Shown one piece after another: positions 9,113 to 17,485 of a stretch of 64,000 bases of DNA; positions within the stretch are counted from its first letter, which is position 1; the number at the start of each line of letters is the position of its first letter. Origin of the DNA: Oerskovia rustica (GTDB lineage: Bacteria > Actinomycetota > Actinomycetes > Actinomycetales > Cellulomonadaceae); contig NZ_JACSQQ010000015.1 of the NCBI RefSeq assembly GCF_014836555.1, forward strand, positions 25,172 to 89,171, in the 5' to 3' direction. The translations under genes and the position numbers were made by a program. A model generated the notes under the pieces. The model searched no databases. It had not been told where the DNA came from and was given only the letters and a program-made list of their open reading frames with translations.

Positions 9113-10373
9113 GGCCGGCAGCCTCCGCGGGCTCGGCGGCCTCCTCGGTCGCGGACGCGCGCGAGCCCCTGAGCGAGAGCAGCATCGAGACCGCGAGCCC
9201 CGCCGCGGTGACCCCGACGAGCAGACGGTAGTCGACCGCGCCGACGACGGCCGCCGCGACCACGGTCATGACGAGCTGCGGCACGTTGAGCAGCATGTTC
9301 GTCGCGGCCGACGTGCGGCCCTGGAGCGTCGGCGGGGTCTTGAGCTGGCGCTCGGTCACGAACCCCACGATCGCCCACGTGACACCCAGCCCGATCGCCC
9401 CCATCCCCACGATGATCGCGACGAGGTTCGTGCCCAGGGCGGGCAGGATCCCGAGCGTCACGATCCCCAGCGCGAGGGCGACCAGGCGCTGCGACCCGAT
9501 CCTCTTGATCATGCGTGCGGCCGTGAGCCCCGCGACGATCGCCGTGACGCCCTGGACGCTCGAGATCGGCCCGAGCATCTCCGGGCCAAGTCCCAGTCCG
9601 TTCTCGATGACCGCGAAGCTCACCGCGTTGAGCACGCCCACGGCCCCGAACGCGACCGCGAGCGCAACGGTCAGGACGCCGAGCGGCGCGGTGCGGATCA
9701 GGTGCCGGAAGCCCGCGGTGACCTCGGCGAGGAACGGCTCACGCTCGTCCTGCGGCGTCGGCGGGGTCTCGACGAGCACGATCCGGGACACGAAGAACGC
9801 CGCGACCACGAACGCCACGACGGCCGAGACCACGAGAGGCAGCGGCCCGACGGCGACGTACACGCCCGCACCGATGACCGGCATGACGAGGCGGAACGTC
9901 TGGTCGATCGTCGTGAGGCGGCCGTTGGCTGCCCCGAGCGCCTCGTCGGGCAGCAGGTCGCGGATGAGCCCGGACTGGGCCGCGGCCGTCGCGAAACCGA
10001 TCCCGGAGTACAGCACCGTGACGACGAAGATCAGCCACACCTGGTCCGGCCCCCTGACCGCGAACAGCGAGAGCAGCGAGACCGCGCCGACGAGGTAGGC
10101 GACGATCATCATTCGGCGGCGCGAGACGCGGTCGGCGACCTGGCCGAGCAGCGGCGAGACGAGCGCCGGGAGGCCCAGCGCCGCGAACACGAGGCCCGCG
10201 GTGCCGTTCGAGCCCGTGAGGTCCTTGACCCACACCGCGAAGATGACCGCGAGGACCGAGTCGGCGAAGTTCGTGAAGCCCCACGCGACCGTCAGGAGGC
10301 GGAAGGGGCGCGTGCGCAGGGCCTGCTTGACCAGTGCCGCGGTGCCGGTGCCGGTGTCCGTGTCCGTGCTCAT
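9108..10373 (-). CDS. MFS transporter
   Basis: The 421-residue protein has about twelve membrane helices and the loop 2-3 motif GQVADRVSRRR of the major facilitator superfamily. It resembles the drug-efflux subgroup (DHA3-like, with PLLGQVADRVSRR and DLLPDEALGAANG). Its ATG overlaps the stop of the ArsR-type regulator gene (ATGA), so the two are one operon and the pump is probably induced by whatever the regulator senses. The substrate is not readable. The C-terminus is short and acidic. Confidence 0.85.
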   Translation of the reverse strand: MSTDTDTGTGTAALVKQALRTRPFRLLTVAWGFTNFADSVLAVIFAVWVKDLTGSNGTAGLVFAALGLPALVSPLLGQVADRVSRRRMMIVAYLVGAVSLLSLFAVRGPDQVWLIFVVTVLYSGIGFATAAAQSGLIRDLLPDEALGAANGRLTTIDQTFRLVMPVIGAGVYVAVGPLPLVVSAVVAFVVAAFFVSRIVLVETPPTPQDEREPFLAEVTAGFRHLIRTAPLGVLTVALAVAFGAVGVLNAVSFAVIENGLGLGPEMLGPISSVQGVTAIVAGLTAARMIKRIGSQRLVALALGIVTLGILPALGTNLVAIIVGMGAIGLGVTWAIVGFVTERQLKTPPTLQGRTSAATNMLLNVPQLVMTVVAAAVVGAVDYRLLVGVTAAGLAVSMLLSLRGSRASATEEAAEPAEAAGR

Positions 10374-11113
10374 GCGTCGGCCTCCTCGCCGGTCGGCAGC
10401 TCGACCGTGACCGAGCCGGGGGTGGACGCGCTCGTGCCGGGAGCGGCCGGGTCCACGGCGGACACCGGAGCGTCCGGGTCGAAGGGGTCCGCGTTGACGA
10501 CACCGAAGAGCCGTGCGGGCCGCGATCCCTCGGGGCGCAGCTCGGGGTGCGCCCAGCGGCCCTCGAAACGGTCGGTGATCGCCTGGAGCTCGCGCGAGAG
10601 CTCGGTGAGCTCGGCAGGCGTCGCCCAGAACGAGCTCTTGGTCATGACGGACGCGAGCAGCCACTCGTGGGGCTGGCGGGGCGCGCCGTCGATCCAGTGC
10701 GCGATCCGCGCGGCCTCCTGGTCGACGACGATCCGCGCGAGCTCGCCCGCGGCACGCAGCGACTCGGGCTGCTCGGGGTCGTAGCGGCTGGTGCGACCGG
10801 TACCCACGGGCTTCCACGGCTTCTCGCGCCCCACCCTTTCGGCCGGTTCGACGAACCCGTACTTGGCGAGCATCCGCAGGTGGAACGAGCAGCTCGCGAC
10901 CGACTCCCCCGTGACCTCCGCGCAGCGCGTGGCCGTGGCCTGACCCTCGTCGTCGAGCAGGTCGAGGATCGCGAGGCGCAGCGGGTGCGCCAGGGCGCGG
11001 ATGCGCTCCGGGTCGGAGGTCGTGACGGCCTCGTCTCGCTGCGCCGGAGCCGGGGGCTGCGCGGGCTGGTGAGCGGCGTCGTCGGGCGGGGTGGTCTGCG
11101 GCATGACAGCCAC
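10370..11113 (-). CDS. ArsR-type winged-helix transcriptional regulator
   Basis: The 247-residue protein has an N-terminal proline-rich leader, then a winged-helix domain at about residues 35-100 (ALAHPLRLAILDLL, then CSFHLRMLAKYGFVEPAE), typical of ArsR/HTH_20 regulators. The rest is longer than classic ArsR and probably senses a ligand. The metal-binding ELCVCDL motif is absent, so it is not a standard arsenic sensor. The GTG at 11113 lies 6 nt after TAGAGT and inside the reach of a perfect palindrome, implying a leaderless mRNA and autorepression. ATG 11104 is an alternative start. Confidence 0.8.
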   Translation of the reverse strand: MAVMPQTTPPDDAAHQPAQPPAPAQRDEAVTTSDPERIRALAHPLRLAILDLLDDEGQATATRCAEVTGESVASCSFHLRMLAKYGFVEPAERVGREKPWKPVGTGRTSRYDPEQPESLRAAGELARIVVDQEAARIAHWIDGAPRQPHEWLLASVMTKSSFWATPAELTELSRELQAITDRFEGRWAHPELRPEGSRPARLFGVVNADPFDPDAPVSAVDPAAPGTSASTPGSVTVELPTGEEADA

Positions 11114-11119
11114 GGTACA

Positions 11120-11155
11120 ACTCTAAAGAAGTCTTGCGCAAGACTTCTTTAGAGT
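11120..11155. promoter_or_regulatory. Perfect 36-bp palindromic operator of the regulator/MFS operon
   Basis: The sequence from 11120 to 11155 is identical to its reverse complement, with GTCTTGCGCAAGAC at its centre. Its right edge on the minus strand forms the TAGAGT -10 box of the regulator gene. It ends exactly at the PAP2 gene stop codon (11155-11157). A dimeric regulator bound here would block the promoter. It could also end PAP2 transcription. Confidence 0.8.
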
Positions 11156-11916
11156 CAGATGAGCGCCTGGCTCTCCTGCCGCAGGTCGTGCAGCCGGTCG
11201 ATCACGACCACTCCCCCGAGCACCGCGACGGCCAGGCTCGCACCGGCCAGGACGTCCGTCACGAAGTGGTAGCCGAGGTAGAGCCTGCTCCCACCGACCA
11301 CGACGATCACGACGACGCTCACCACGACCCACAGCGCGAACACGATCCGCCGCTGCCGCCCCTCCTTCCACTGCCGCCACACGAGGTATCCCCCGACGAG
11401 CACGAGGGTCGCCGCGCCGATCGTGTGCCCCGACGGGAACGAGAAGCTGCGCTCGACGCCCGCGACGACCATCGCGGACTCGTCCGGTCGCGGTCGGGCC
11501 ACGAGCGCCTTGAGGACCGTCGAGACGAGCGTCGAGGTGATCATGGCCCCGACGAGCAGCCCCGGCTCCCACCAGCGCTTGGTCGCGAGCCCCCACCACA
11601 GACAGCCCACGGCCACGAGGATCGGCAGCACCACGGGCCCGAACATGTTGGTGATGAACGTCAGCACGGTCGTCGCGGCCGCGCTCCGGTGCGCGACCAT
11701 CCACTCCAGCACCACGTCGTCGGTGAACCAGAGGTCGTCGCGCTCGCGCACGGAGTCGTAGACGACCAGAAACCCCAGGACGCCGATCACGATCAGGACC
11801 AGGCCCGGCAGCGCGGCGACCAGCCGCGAGCGCCACACGTCCCGCCCGCCCGACGGCGCCGCCTCCCCCGCACTCAGGTCACCTCGGGCGTCACGCGCCT
11901 CGTCGTCAGGGTTCAT
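11155..11916 (-). CDS. PAP2-superfamily membrane phosphatase
   Basis: The 253-residue integral membrane protein shows the three acid-phosphatase signature motifs: a KALVARPRPDES block, the PSGH tetrapeptide in FSFPSGHTIG, and SRLYLGYHFVTD. Such enzymes dephosphorylate lipid phosphates such as undecaprenyl pyrophosphate or phosphatidate on the outer face. The exact lipid is unknown. About six membrane helices are predicted by eye. The ATG at 11916 is preceded by TAGGCT at 6 nt, so a leaderless transcript is likely. Confidence 0.85.
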   Translation of the reverse strand: MNPDDEARDARGDLSAGEAAPSGGRDVWRSRLVAALPGLVLIVIGVLGFLVVYDSVRERDDLWFTDDVVLEWMVAHRSAAATTVLTFITNMFGPVVLPILVAVGCLWWGLATKRWWEPGLLVGAMITSTLVSTVLKALVARPRPDESAMVVAGVERSFSFPSGHTIGAATLVLVGGYLVWRQWKEGRQRRIVFALWVVVSVVVIVVVGGSRLYLGYHFVTDVLAGASLAVAVLGGVVVIDRLHDLRQESQALI

Positions 11917-12065
11917 CCCGAGAGCCTAGGGAGAAAAAGGGGTGCGCCGCTCGGTGAGGAGGTGGAAGTGTGGCACCCATCACCGCGGTGGCGTCCGTCC
12001 GGTCAGTACCGGGCGGTGGAGGGCCCGGCCAGGTCCACGAATCCGACGTCACGAGAGACACCACC

Positions 12066-12215
12066 ATGCATCCCCAGCTCATGTACGACGTCGCCGACCT
12101 CGGTCGGCGCGAACAGCTCCAGGAGCAGACCCGCCGCCGCAGCTCGCTGCGCCGGGCGACGACGCGCCTCCCGGAGCACACCCGGCGATCCCGCCGACCC
12201 CGTCACACCGCATGA
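12066..12215 (+). CDS. Small basic protein, 49 residues, unknown
   Basis: The ORF starts MHPQLMYDVADLGRRE and continues into an arginine-rich tail. I recall many short actinobacterial proteins of the form M(H/S)P-LMY-A---R, but have not verified this one. An upstream GTG at 11970 has a better ribosome site (AGGAGG, 7 nt away) and would add 32 residues. I prefer the ATG because the added part has no protein-like character. A strong terminator follows about 50 bp after the stop. Confidence 0.5.
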   Translation: MHPQLMYDVADLGRREQLQEQTRRRSSLRRATTRLPEHTRRSRRPRHTA

Positions 12216-12262
12216 CGCGGCTCGACCCTCCGGCGCCGCCCGTCCACCGGGTCCCCGCACGC

Positions 12263-12299
12263 CGAAGGCCCTGACTCCTCACGGGAGCCAGGGCCTTCG
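12263..12299. terminator. Rho-independent terminator, probably bidirectional
   Basis: An 11-bp perfect stem (CGAAGGCCCTG at 12263-12273, complement at 12289-12299) with a 15-nt loop lies between the small ORF and the convergent DJ-1 family gene. Confidence 0.75.
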
Positions 12300-12318
12300 C
12301 GCTGTCCGCGGACTCGCG

Positions 12319-12894
12319 TCAGGCGCGCTCGGCGCGCTCGGCCAGGACGGCGTCCACCTCGCGCAGGAAGTCGGGGAGGTCGCCCGGGTTGCGGGACGTC
12401 ACGAGCGTCCACCCGCCGGCGTCGTCCCGGACCACCGACCGGTCCTGCCAGGTGCCGCCCGCGTTGCGCACGTCGGTCCGCAGCGACGGGTAGGTCGTCA
12501 GGGTCTTGCCCTCGAGCACGCCCGCCTCGACGAGCACCCACGGACCGTGGCAGATGGCCGCGACCGGTCGCCCGGTGGTCGTGAACGACGTCACGGCGGC
12601 GATCGCCTCGTCCTCGAGCCGCAGCGAGTCGGCGTTGAGCGTGCCGCCGGGGACGAGCAGCAGGTCGTAGCCCGCAGGGTCGACGTCCTGCAGCCGGAGG
12701 GTGGGCGCGACCGTCGTCCCCGGGTCCTTGTCACCCACGAGGGTCTCGACGGGGTCGATCGTCACGGCCGCGACGTCGACGTCCGCCCCTGCCGACCGCA
12801 GGTGCTCGAGCGGCACCACCAGCTCGTCCTGCTCGACGCCGTAGTTCGTCACGATCGCCAGGACGCGACGGCCCGCCAGGTCGGTGTCAGCCAT
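12319..12894 (-). CDS. DJ-1/PfpI-family protein (type 1 glutamine amidotransferase-like)
   Basis: The 191-residue protein has the DJ-1/PfpI fold. The nucleophile elbow cysteine is in AAICHGPWVL, and an upstream LLLVPGGTLNADSLR segment carries the usual glycine pair. Family members act as stress-induced chaperones, glyoxalase or deglycase-like enzymes, or proteases. The HGPW context resembles PfpI/YhbO types. The ATG at 12894 has AAGGAGA 6 nt upstream. It is monocistronic. Confidence 0.8.
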   Translation of the reverse strand: MADTDLAGRRVLAIVTNYGVEQDELVVPLEHLRSAGADVDVAAVTIDPVETLVGDKDPGTTVAPTLRLQDVDPAGYDLLLVPGGTLNADSLRLEDEAIAAVTSFTTTGRPVAAICHGPWVLVEAGVLEGKTLTTYPSLRTDVRNAGGTWQDRSVVRDDAGGWTLVTSRNPGDLPDFLREVDAVLAERAERA

Positions 12895-13034
12895 GGTTGT
12901 CTCCTTCTCGTCGTCGTCAGAGCACCCGGGTGCGGTCGCATCCAGGTCCTCCTCGACCGTAGGTCGGGCCCGTCCGGCTCGCAGCACGGGCGTCCAGGGC
13001 CTCGGCCCCGGCCCCCACGGCCTAGGCTGTGGGC

Positions 13035-13757
13035 GTGAGCCCCGTGAACACCAACGACCGCATCGTGTGGATCGACTGCGAGATGACCGGCCTCGACCTG
13101 GGCGCCGACGCGCTCATCGAGGTCGCCGCCGTCGTCACCGACTCCGAGCTGAACGTCCTGGGCGAGGGGGTCGACGTCCTCATCACCCCGCCGGACGAGG
13201 CGATCGAGCAGATGGGTGACTTCGTCCGCGAGATGCACACCACCTCGGGGCTGCTCGAGGAGCTGCCGGGCGGCACGACCATGGCCGACGCGCAGGCCCG
13301 CGTGCTGGAGTACATCCGCACCTGGGTGCCCGAGCCGGGCAAGGCCCCGCTCGCGGGGAACTCGGTCGGCACCGACAAGACGTTCCTCGAGCGGGACATG
13401 CCGGAGCTGGTCGGCCACCTGCACTACAGGATCGTCGACGTCTCCTCGATCAAGGAGCTCGCGCGTCGCTGGTACCCGCGGGTCTACTTCGCGTCCCCGG
13501 CCAAGACGGGCGGCCACCGTGCCCTGGGCGACATCCTCGACAGCATCGACGAGCTGCGCTACTACCGCGAGGCCCTGTTCGTGCCCCAGCCCGGCACGGA
13601 CTCGCGGACGGCAAAGGCGATCGCCGAGCGGATCAAGGCGACGAGCGTGGGCACGACGCTCGGGACGATCGTCGCGCCCTTGCCAGGAGCCGCCGCGGGA
13701 GACACCGCAGCCCCCGGTTCGGCGCCCGCCGGGGCCGACGCCGAAAACCTGTCCTGA
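13035..13757 (+). CDS. orn: Oligoribonuclease
   Basis: This 3'-5' exonuclease degrades two- to five-nucleotide RNAs and pGpG. The DEDDh motifs are visible: WIDCEMTGLD at the N-terminus, the central GNSVGTDKTFLERDMPELVGHLHYRIVD region shown here by GNSVGTDK and LHYRIVDVSS, and the HRALGDI histidine/aspartate motif. The chain is 240 residues, longer than the E. coli enzyme because of an Ala/Gly-rich tail after about residue 205. GTG 13035 is chosen because TAGGCT ends 6 nt before it. The tRNA-His gene follows. Confidence 0.93.
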   Translation: MSPVNTNDRIVWIDCEMTGLDLGADALIEVAAVVTDSELNVLGEGVDVLITPPDEAIEQMGDFVREMHTTSGLLEELPGGTTMADAQARVLEYIRTWVPEPGKAPLAGNSVGTDKTFLERDMPELVGHLHYRIVDVSSIKELARRWYPRVYFASPAKTGGHRALGDILDSIDELRYYREALFVPQPGTDSRTAKAIAERIKATSVGTTLGTIVAPLPGAAAGDTAAPGSAPAGADAENLS

Positions 13758-13827
13758 GACCCCTCAGAAACCAGGTACACTTTTCGACGGCTGCTAGAAC
13801 GGTTCCTCGGAACCCGAGCAGGCCGTG

Positions 13828-13903
13828 GTGGGTATAGCTCAGCTGGTAGAGCACCTGGTTGTGGTCCAGGGGGTCGCGGGTTCAAGTCCCGTTACTCACC
13901 CCA
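13828..13903 (+). tRNA. tRNA-His (anticodon GTG)
   Basis: The acceptor stem GTGGGTA pairs with TACTCAC, with a G at 13827 serving as the histidine-specific G-1 opposite C73. The anticodon loop reads TTGTGGT, the T-arm is GCGGGTTCAAGTCCCGT, and CCA is encoded. Confidence 0.95.
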
Positions 13904-13906
13904 CGG

Positions 13907-13942
13907 GAAGAGGCTCCTCGCGTTCGCGCGAGGGGCCTCTTC
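13907..13942 (+). terminator. Terminator of tRNA-His
   Basis: A 16-bp stem with one mismatch (GAAGAGGCTCCTCGCG and its complement) and a TTCG tetraloop starts 4 nt after the tRNA and is followed by TGCTTCC. Confidence 0.85.
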
Positions 13943-14042
13943 TGCTTCCAGCACGCAGCATCACCCCCGCGAGACGCCCCCGCGGCGGCTGTGATTCCGC
14001 TCACCGGTGGCGGCTTCGCCTGCCCGTCCTACAGTGGGTGAG

Positions 14043-15449
14043 GTGTCAGCCCCCGCGAACACTGCCGTCCGTGGTGAGCACCAGCACGCGCAGGCCGTGG
14101 CCTCGTTGGTGCGCTCCGCCGCTGCCGTCGACCCCGGTCGCCCCTTGCGCCTCGCCAAGCGGACGACGAACCTGTTCCGCCCCCGGCGCCCGTCCCCTGG
14201 TCCCGGCCTCGACGCGTCGGGCCTCACGGGGGTGATCTCGGTCGACGACGCCGCTGGCACGGCAGACGTCCAGGGCATGTGCACGTACGAGGACCTGGTC
14301 GCGGTGACGCTGCCGCAGGGGCTGGTCCCGACCGTCGTCCCGCAGCTGCGCACGATCACGGTGGGCGGCGCCCTGGCGGGGCTCGGCATCGAGTCGAGCT
14401 CGCTGCGCAACGGCCTGCCGCACGAGGCGGTCCTCGAGATCGACGTCCTGACGCCGTCCGGCGAGCTCGTCACGGCCGGGCCCACGGGCGAGCACGCCGA
14501 TCTCTTCCACGCGTTCCCCAACTCGTACGGGACCCTGGGGTACGCGACACGCGTGCGGCTGCGCCTCGACCGGACCGAGCCGTTCGTCGCGGTCCGCAAC
14601 GTGCGCTTCGGGTCGGTCGCGGAGGTCGCTGCGGCGGTCGGCAAGATCGCGGCGGACGGCTCGTGGGACGGGCAGCGGGTCGACTTCTGCGACGGGGTCC
14701 TGTTCGCCCCGGGCGAGGTGTACCTGTGCCTGGGCCGCTTCGCGTCGCGTGAGGAGGCCCGGTCGCTCGCGCCTGCGCCGAGCGACTACACCGGGCAGCG
14801 CATCTACTACCTCTCGGTGCGTGAACGTCCGCTCGACGTGCTGAGCACCCACGACTACCTCTGGCGCTGGGACACGGACTGGTTCTGGTGCTCGCGCGCG
14901 TTCGGGGCGCAGAACCCGTTGGTGCGCAGGCTGTGGCCGCGCCGGTGGCGACGCTCGGACGTCTACCGCCGGATCGTGGGCCTCGACGAGCGCCTTGACC
15001 TCACGGGCCGGCTCGCGGACCTTCGCCGTCGGCCCCGCAACGAACGGGTGGTCCAGGACGTCGAGGTGCCCCTCGACCAGCTCGAGAGCTTCATGGCGTG
15101 GTTCACGGGCCACGTCCCCATGACGCCCGTGTGGCTGTGCCCCCTGCGGCTCGCCTCTCCCGAGCCGTGGCCGCTGTACCCGCTCGAACCGCACCGCGTG
15201 TACGTCAACGTGGGCTTCTGGGGCGGCGTGCCGATCGCCGAGGGAGGGCGCGACGGCGACGTGAACCGCCTGATCGAGATGGCGGTCGCGGTGCGGCACG
15301 GCCACAAGTCGCTCTACTCGACCTCGACGTACGGGCACGAGACGTTCGACACCTTGTACGGCGGCATCGACTACGCGGCCGTCAAGGACCGCTACGACCC
15401 GGCGGGGCGCACGCCGACGCTCTACGAGAAGGCGGTGCAGGGAGCATGA
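14043..15449 (+). CDS. tmsA: FAD-binding oxidoreductase TmsA/BfaA, 10-methyl fatty acid synthesis
   Basis: TmsA reduces the 10-methylene intermediate made by TmsB to 10-methylstearoyl lipid (tuberculostearic acid type). The 468-residue protein has an FAD-binding PCMH-like N-terminal half (TVGGALAGLGIESSS, LVPTVVPQLRTITVGG) and a C-terminal domain rich in aromatic residues. Its stop overlaps the ATG of tmsB (ATGA), and this partner identifies it. TACAGT lies 7 nt before GTG 14043, so this start is preferred to GTG 14007. A tmsC membrane gene is not seen next to it. Confidence 0.85.
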   Translation: MSAPANTAVRGEHQHAQAVASLVRSAAAVDPGRPLRLAKRTTNLFRPRRPSPGPGLDASGLTGVISVDDAAGTADVQGMCTYEDLVAVTLPQGLVPTVVPQLRTITVGGALAGLGIESSSLRNGLPHEAVLEIDVLTPSGELVTAGPTGEHADLFHAFPNSYGTLGYATRVRLRLDRTEPFVAVRNVRFGSVAEVAAAVGKIAADGSWDGQRVDFCDGVLFAPGEVYLCLGRFASREEARSLAPAPSDYTGQRIYYLSVRERPLDVLSTHDYLWRWDTDWFWCSRAFGAQNPLVRRLWPRRWRRSDVYRRIVGLDERLDLTGRLADLRRRPRNERVVQDVEVPLDQLESFMAWFTGHVPMTPVWLCPLRLASPEPWPLYPLEPHRVYVNVGFWGGVPIAEGGRDGDVNRLIEMAVAVRHGHKSLYSTSTYGHETFDTLYGGIDYAAVKDRYDPAGRTPTLYEKAVQGA

Positions 15450-16720
15450 CGCAGATCGCGGTGGCCGAGGTCCTCGACGAGCTGGCGGACGGCCCGTTGC
15501 CGTTCGGCTTCAGCGCGTACGACGGGTCGAGCGCAGGTCCGGCGGACGCCCCGTTCCACGTGCACCTGGCGAACGAGCGGGGTTTGCGGTACGTCGCGAC
15601 GTCGCCCGGGGGGCTGGGGCTCGGCCGCGCGTACGTCGCGGGCGACCTGCAGGTGGACGGGGTGCCGGGCGGCGACCCGTACCCGTTGCTCCGGGCGGCC
15701 GCCGACGGGCTGCGCCTGCGCCGCCCGAGCCCTGTGGAGGTGGCCCGGTGGGCGCGCGGTCTGGGCCTGGGCGTCCTGCGGCCTCCCGAGCCGCCGCCCG
15801 AGGAGCACCTGTCGCGCCTGCGCCGGCTCACCGAGGGGCTGCGGCACTCGCGACAGCGGGACGCCGAGGCGATCAGCCACCACTACGACGTCTCGAACAC
15901 GTTCTACGAGCGCGTCCTGGGGCCGTCCATGACGTACACGTGCGCGTGCTTCCCCACGTCGCAGGCGACGCTCGAGGAGGCGCAGGAGCACAAGTACGCG
16001 CTGGTCGCAGGCAAGCTGGGCCTGCGCAGGGGCATGCGCCTGCTCGACGTCGGGTGCGGCTGGGGCGGCATGGTCCGGCACGCGGCGCGTGCGGGGGTGC
16101 GGGCGCTGGGGGTCACGCTGTCCCGGCAGCAGGCCGAGTGGGCGCAGGCCCGGATCGAGGCCGAGGGGCTGGCGGACCTCGCGGAGGTCCGGTACGGCGA
16201 CTACCGCGACGTGACCGACGGCGGCTTCGACGCCGTGAGCTCGATCGGGCTGACCGAGCACATCGGTGTCGCGAACTACCGCGCGTACTTCACGTTCCTC
16301 CAGGGTCGCCTGCGTGACGGCGGCCGGTTGCTCAACCACTCGATCACGCGCCCGACCAACACGGCCCGTCCTCGCGCGGGCGGTTTCATCGACCGGTACG
16401 TCTTCCCGGACGGGGAGCTCACGGGCTCGGGCAGGATCATCTCGACCATGCAGGACGTGGGTCTCGAGGTGCGGCACGAGGAGAACCTGCGCGAGCACTA
16501 CGCGATGACGCTGCGCGAGTGGGGCGCGAACCTCACCCGGCACTGGGACGAGTGCGTGGCCGACGTCGGGATCGGCACGGCCCGCGTCTGGGGCTTGTAC
16601 ATGGCCGGCTCGCGGCTCGCGTTCGAGCGCAACGAGATCCAGCTCCACCAGGTGCTCGCGGTGCGCCCCGAGCCGGGCGGGGCGTCGGGCTTCCCGCTGC
16701 GCCCGGACTGGACCCCGTAG
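15446..16720 (+). CDS. tmsB: SAM-dependent fatty-acid methyltransferase TmsB/UfaA1 (cyclopropane synthase family)
   Basis: TmsB transfers a methyl group from S-adenosylmethionine to the double bond of oleoyl phospholipid, giving the 10-methylene form. The 424-residue protein has an N-terminal lipid-binding part and the class I methyltransferase site LLDVGCGWGGM near residue 198. The family motif SHHYDVSNTFYERVLGPSMTYTCA is represented here by SHHYDVSN and SMTYTCACF, and SSIGLTEHIG and GGFIDRYVFPDG are also present. It is coupled to tmsA by a 4-bp overlap. A terminator follows directly. Confidence 0.88.
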   Translation: MTQIAVAEVLDELADGPLPFGFSAYDGSSAGPADAPFHVHLANERGLRYVATSPGGLGLGRAYVAGDLQVDGVPGGDPYPLLRAAADGLRLRRPSPVEVARWARGLGLGVLRPPEPPPEEHLSRLRRLTEGLRHSRQRDAEAISHHYDVSNTFYERVLGPSMTYTCACFPTSQATLEEAQEHKYALVAGKLGLRRGMRLLDVGCGWGGMVRHAARAGVRALGVTLSRQQAEWAQARIEAEGLADLAEVRYGDYRDVTDGGFDAVSSIGLTEHIGVANYRAYFTFLQGRLRDGGRLLNHSITRPTNTARPRAGGFIDRYVFPDGELTGSGRIISTMQDVGLEVRHEENLREHYAMTLREWGANLTRHWDECVADVGIGTARVWGLYMAGSRLAFERNEIQLHQVLAVRPEPGGASGFPLRPDWTP

Positions 16721-16765
16721 GCCCGACGGCGCCGCGCCCCTCGCCGCGGCGCCTCCCGGTCGGGC
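16721..16765. terminator. GC-rich terminator after tmsB
   Basis: Nested arms GCCCGAC (16721-16727 with 16759-16765) and GGCGCCGCG (16728-16736 with 16745-16753) start right after the tmsB stop. The facing gene is convergent, so it may act in both directions. Confidence 0.65.
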
Positions 16766-16799
16766 GCGGGTCGGGCAGGGTCGCGCGACGGCCCCGGGG

Positions 16800-17192
16800 T
16801 CAGGACCCGTCGCGGGCCGCCGTGAGGTGCGTGTGCGCGCACCGCCACCCATCGGGGCCCCGGACGAACACGTCGGTGATCCACTCGTCGGAGGCGAACG
16901 CCTGGCCCTGGTAGTGGCCGGTGTTGGTGCCGCGGCCGACGAGCACGGCGACGTGGCCCAGCGAGCGGACGCTGCCGGTGATCTTGCTCATCGACTCGTG
17001 CGTGAGGTCGCCTGATCGCACGAGGGCCAGGAAGTCCTCCCGGGACGTGGTGCCGTCCTCGCCGACGATCAGCCAGTCGTCGGTCATGAACCGGCCGATC
17101 GCGTCGGCGTCGTTGGCCACGATGGCGTGCCCCCAGTCCGCCTCGACGGCTTCCAGCTCGCCCTGCAGGTCGTGGTCGGTGTCGTGTCCCAT
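16800..17192 (-). CDS. NTF2/SnoaL-like (DUF4440) small protein
   Basis: The 130-residue protein has the NTF2-like fold pattern: an N-terminal helix pair (LEAVEADWGHAIVANDADAIGRFM), then beta strands with the conserved DDWLIVGEDG and WRCAHTHLT ends. Such proteins are small ligand-binding or isomerase-like domains, and no specific reaction can be assigned. The ATG at 17192 has AGGAGGG 4-5 nt upstream. It is monocistronic, convergent with tmsB. Confidence 0.75.
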   Translation of the reverse strand: MGHDTDHDLQGELEAVEADWGHAIVANDADAIGRFMTDDWLIVGEDGTTSREDFLALVRSGDLTHESMSKITGSVRSLGHVAVLVGRGTNTGHYQGQAFASDEWITDVFVRGPDGWRCAHTHLTAARDGS

Positions 17193-17354
17193 GCCACCCT
17201 CCTGGTGCTCACGGACCCGTTTCGGAGGGCCGCTCGGGACCTTGGTCCCGGGCCCGGGAAACCTTCGGCCCTACGCTCGGGGACGGCCCGTCCGGTCGTT
17301 CCTCCCGGCATTGACACTCTGTCATCTCCGCGTGACGGAGGCCACAGAATCTCG

Positions 17355-17372
17355 CTTGTGAAGACGTTCACA
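17355..17372. promoter_or_regulatory. Rex- or CRP/GlxR-type operator
   Basis: TTGTGAAGACGTTCACAA is a perfect inverted repeat matching the Rex consensus TTGTGAA-N4-TTCACAA, and also CRP-type TGTGA-N6-TCACA. A TAGGGT -10 box follows at 17379-17384, so the site sits over the -35 region of the small membrane protein gene. Confidence 0.65.
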
Positions 17373-17485
17373 AGGTCTGTAGGGTCGACTTATCGAAGCG
17401 CTCCCAGCATAGGGATCGCAACGAAGTTCGATCCTTTCGCACCTCATCTCAGGTCGCCTCGACCTCTTCTTCTGGGAGTCACACC

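Noticed and set aside
9108-11141. Fusion of regulator and MFS pump in one 677-codon frame
   Set aside because: The pump frame is open upstream by chance. The ATGA junction at 10370-10373 and the separate ArsR-type frame show two genes.
11123-11836. Minus-strand frame overlapping the PAP2 gene with an end identical to that of the overlapping regulator frames
   Set aside because: The shared LKKSCARLL-like ends come from translating the palindrome at 11120-11155, not from related proteins.
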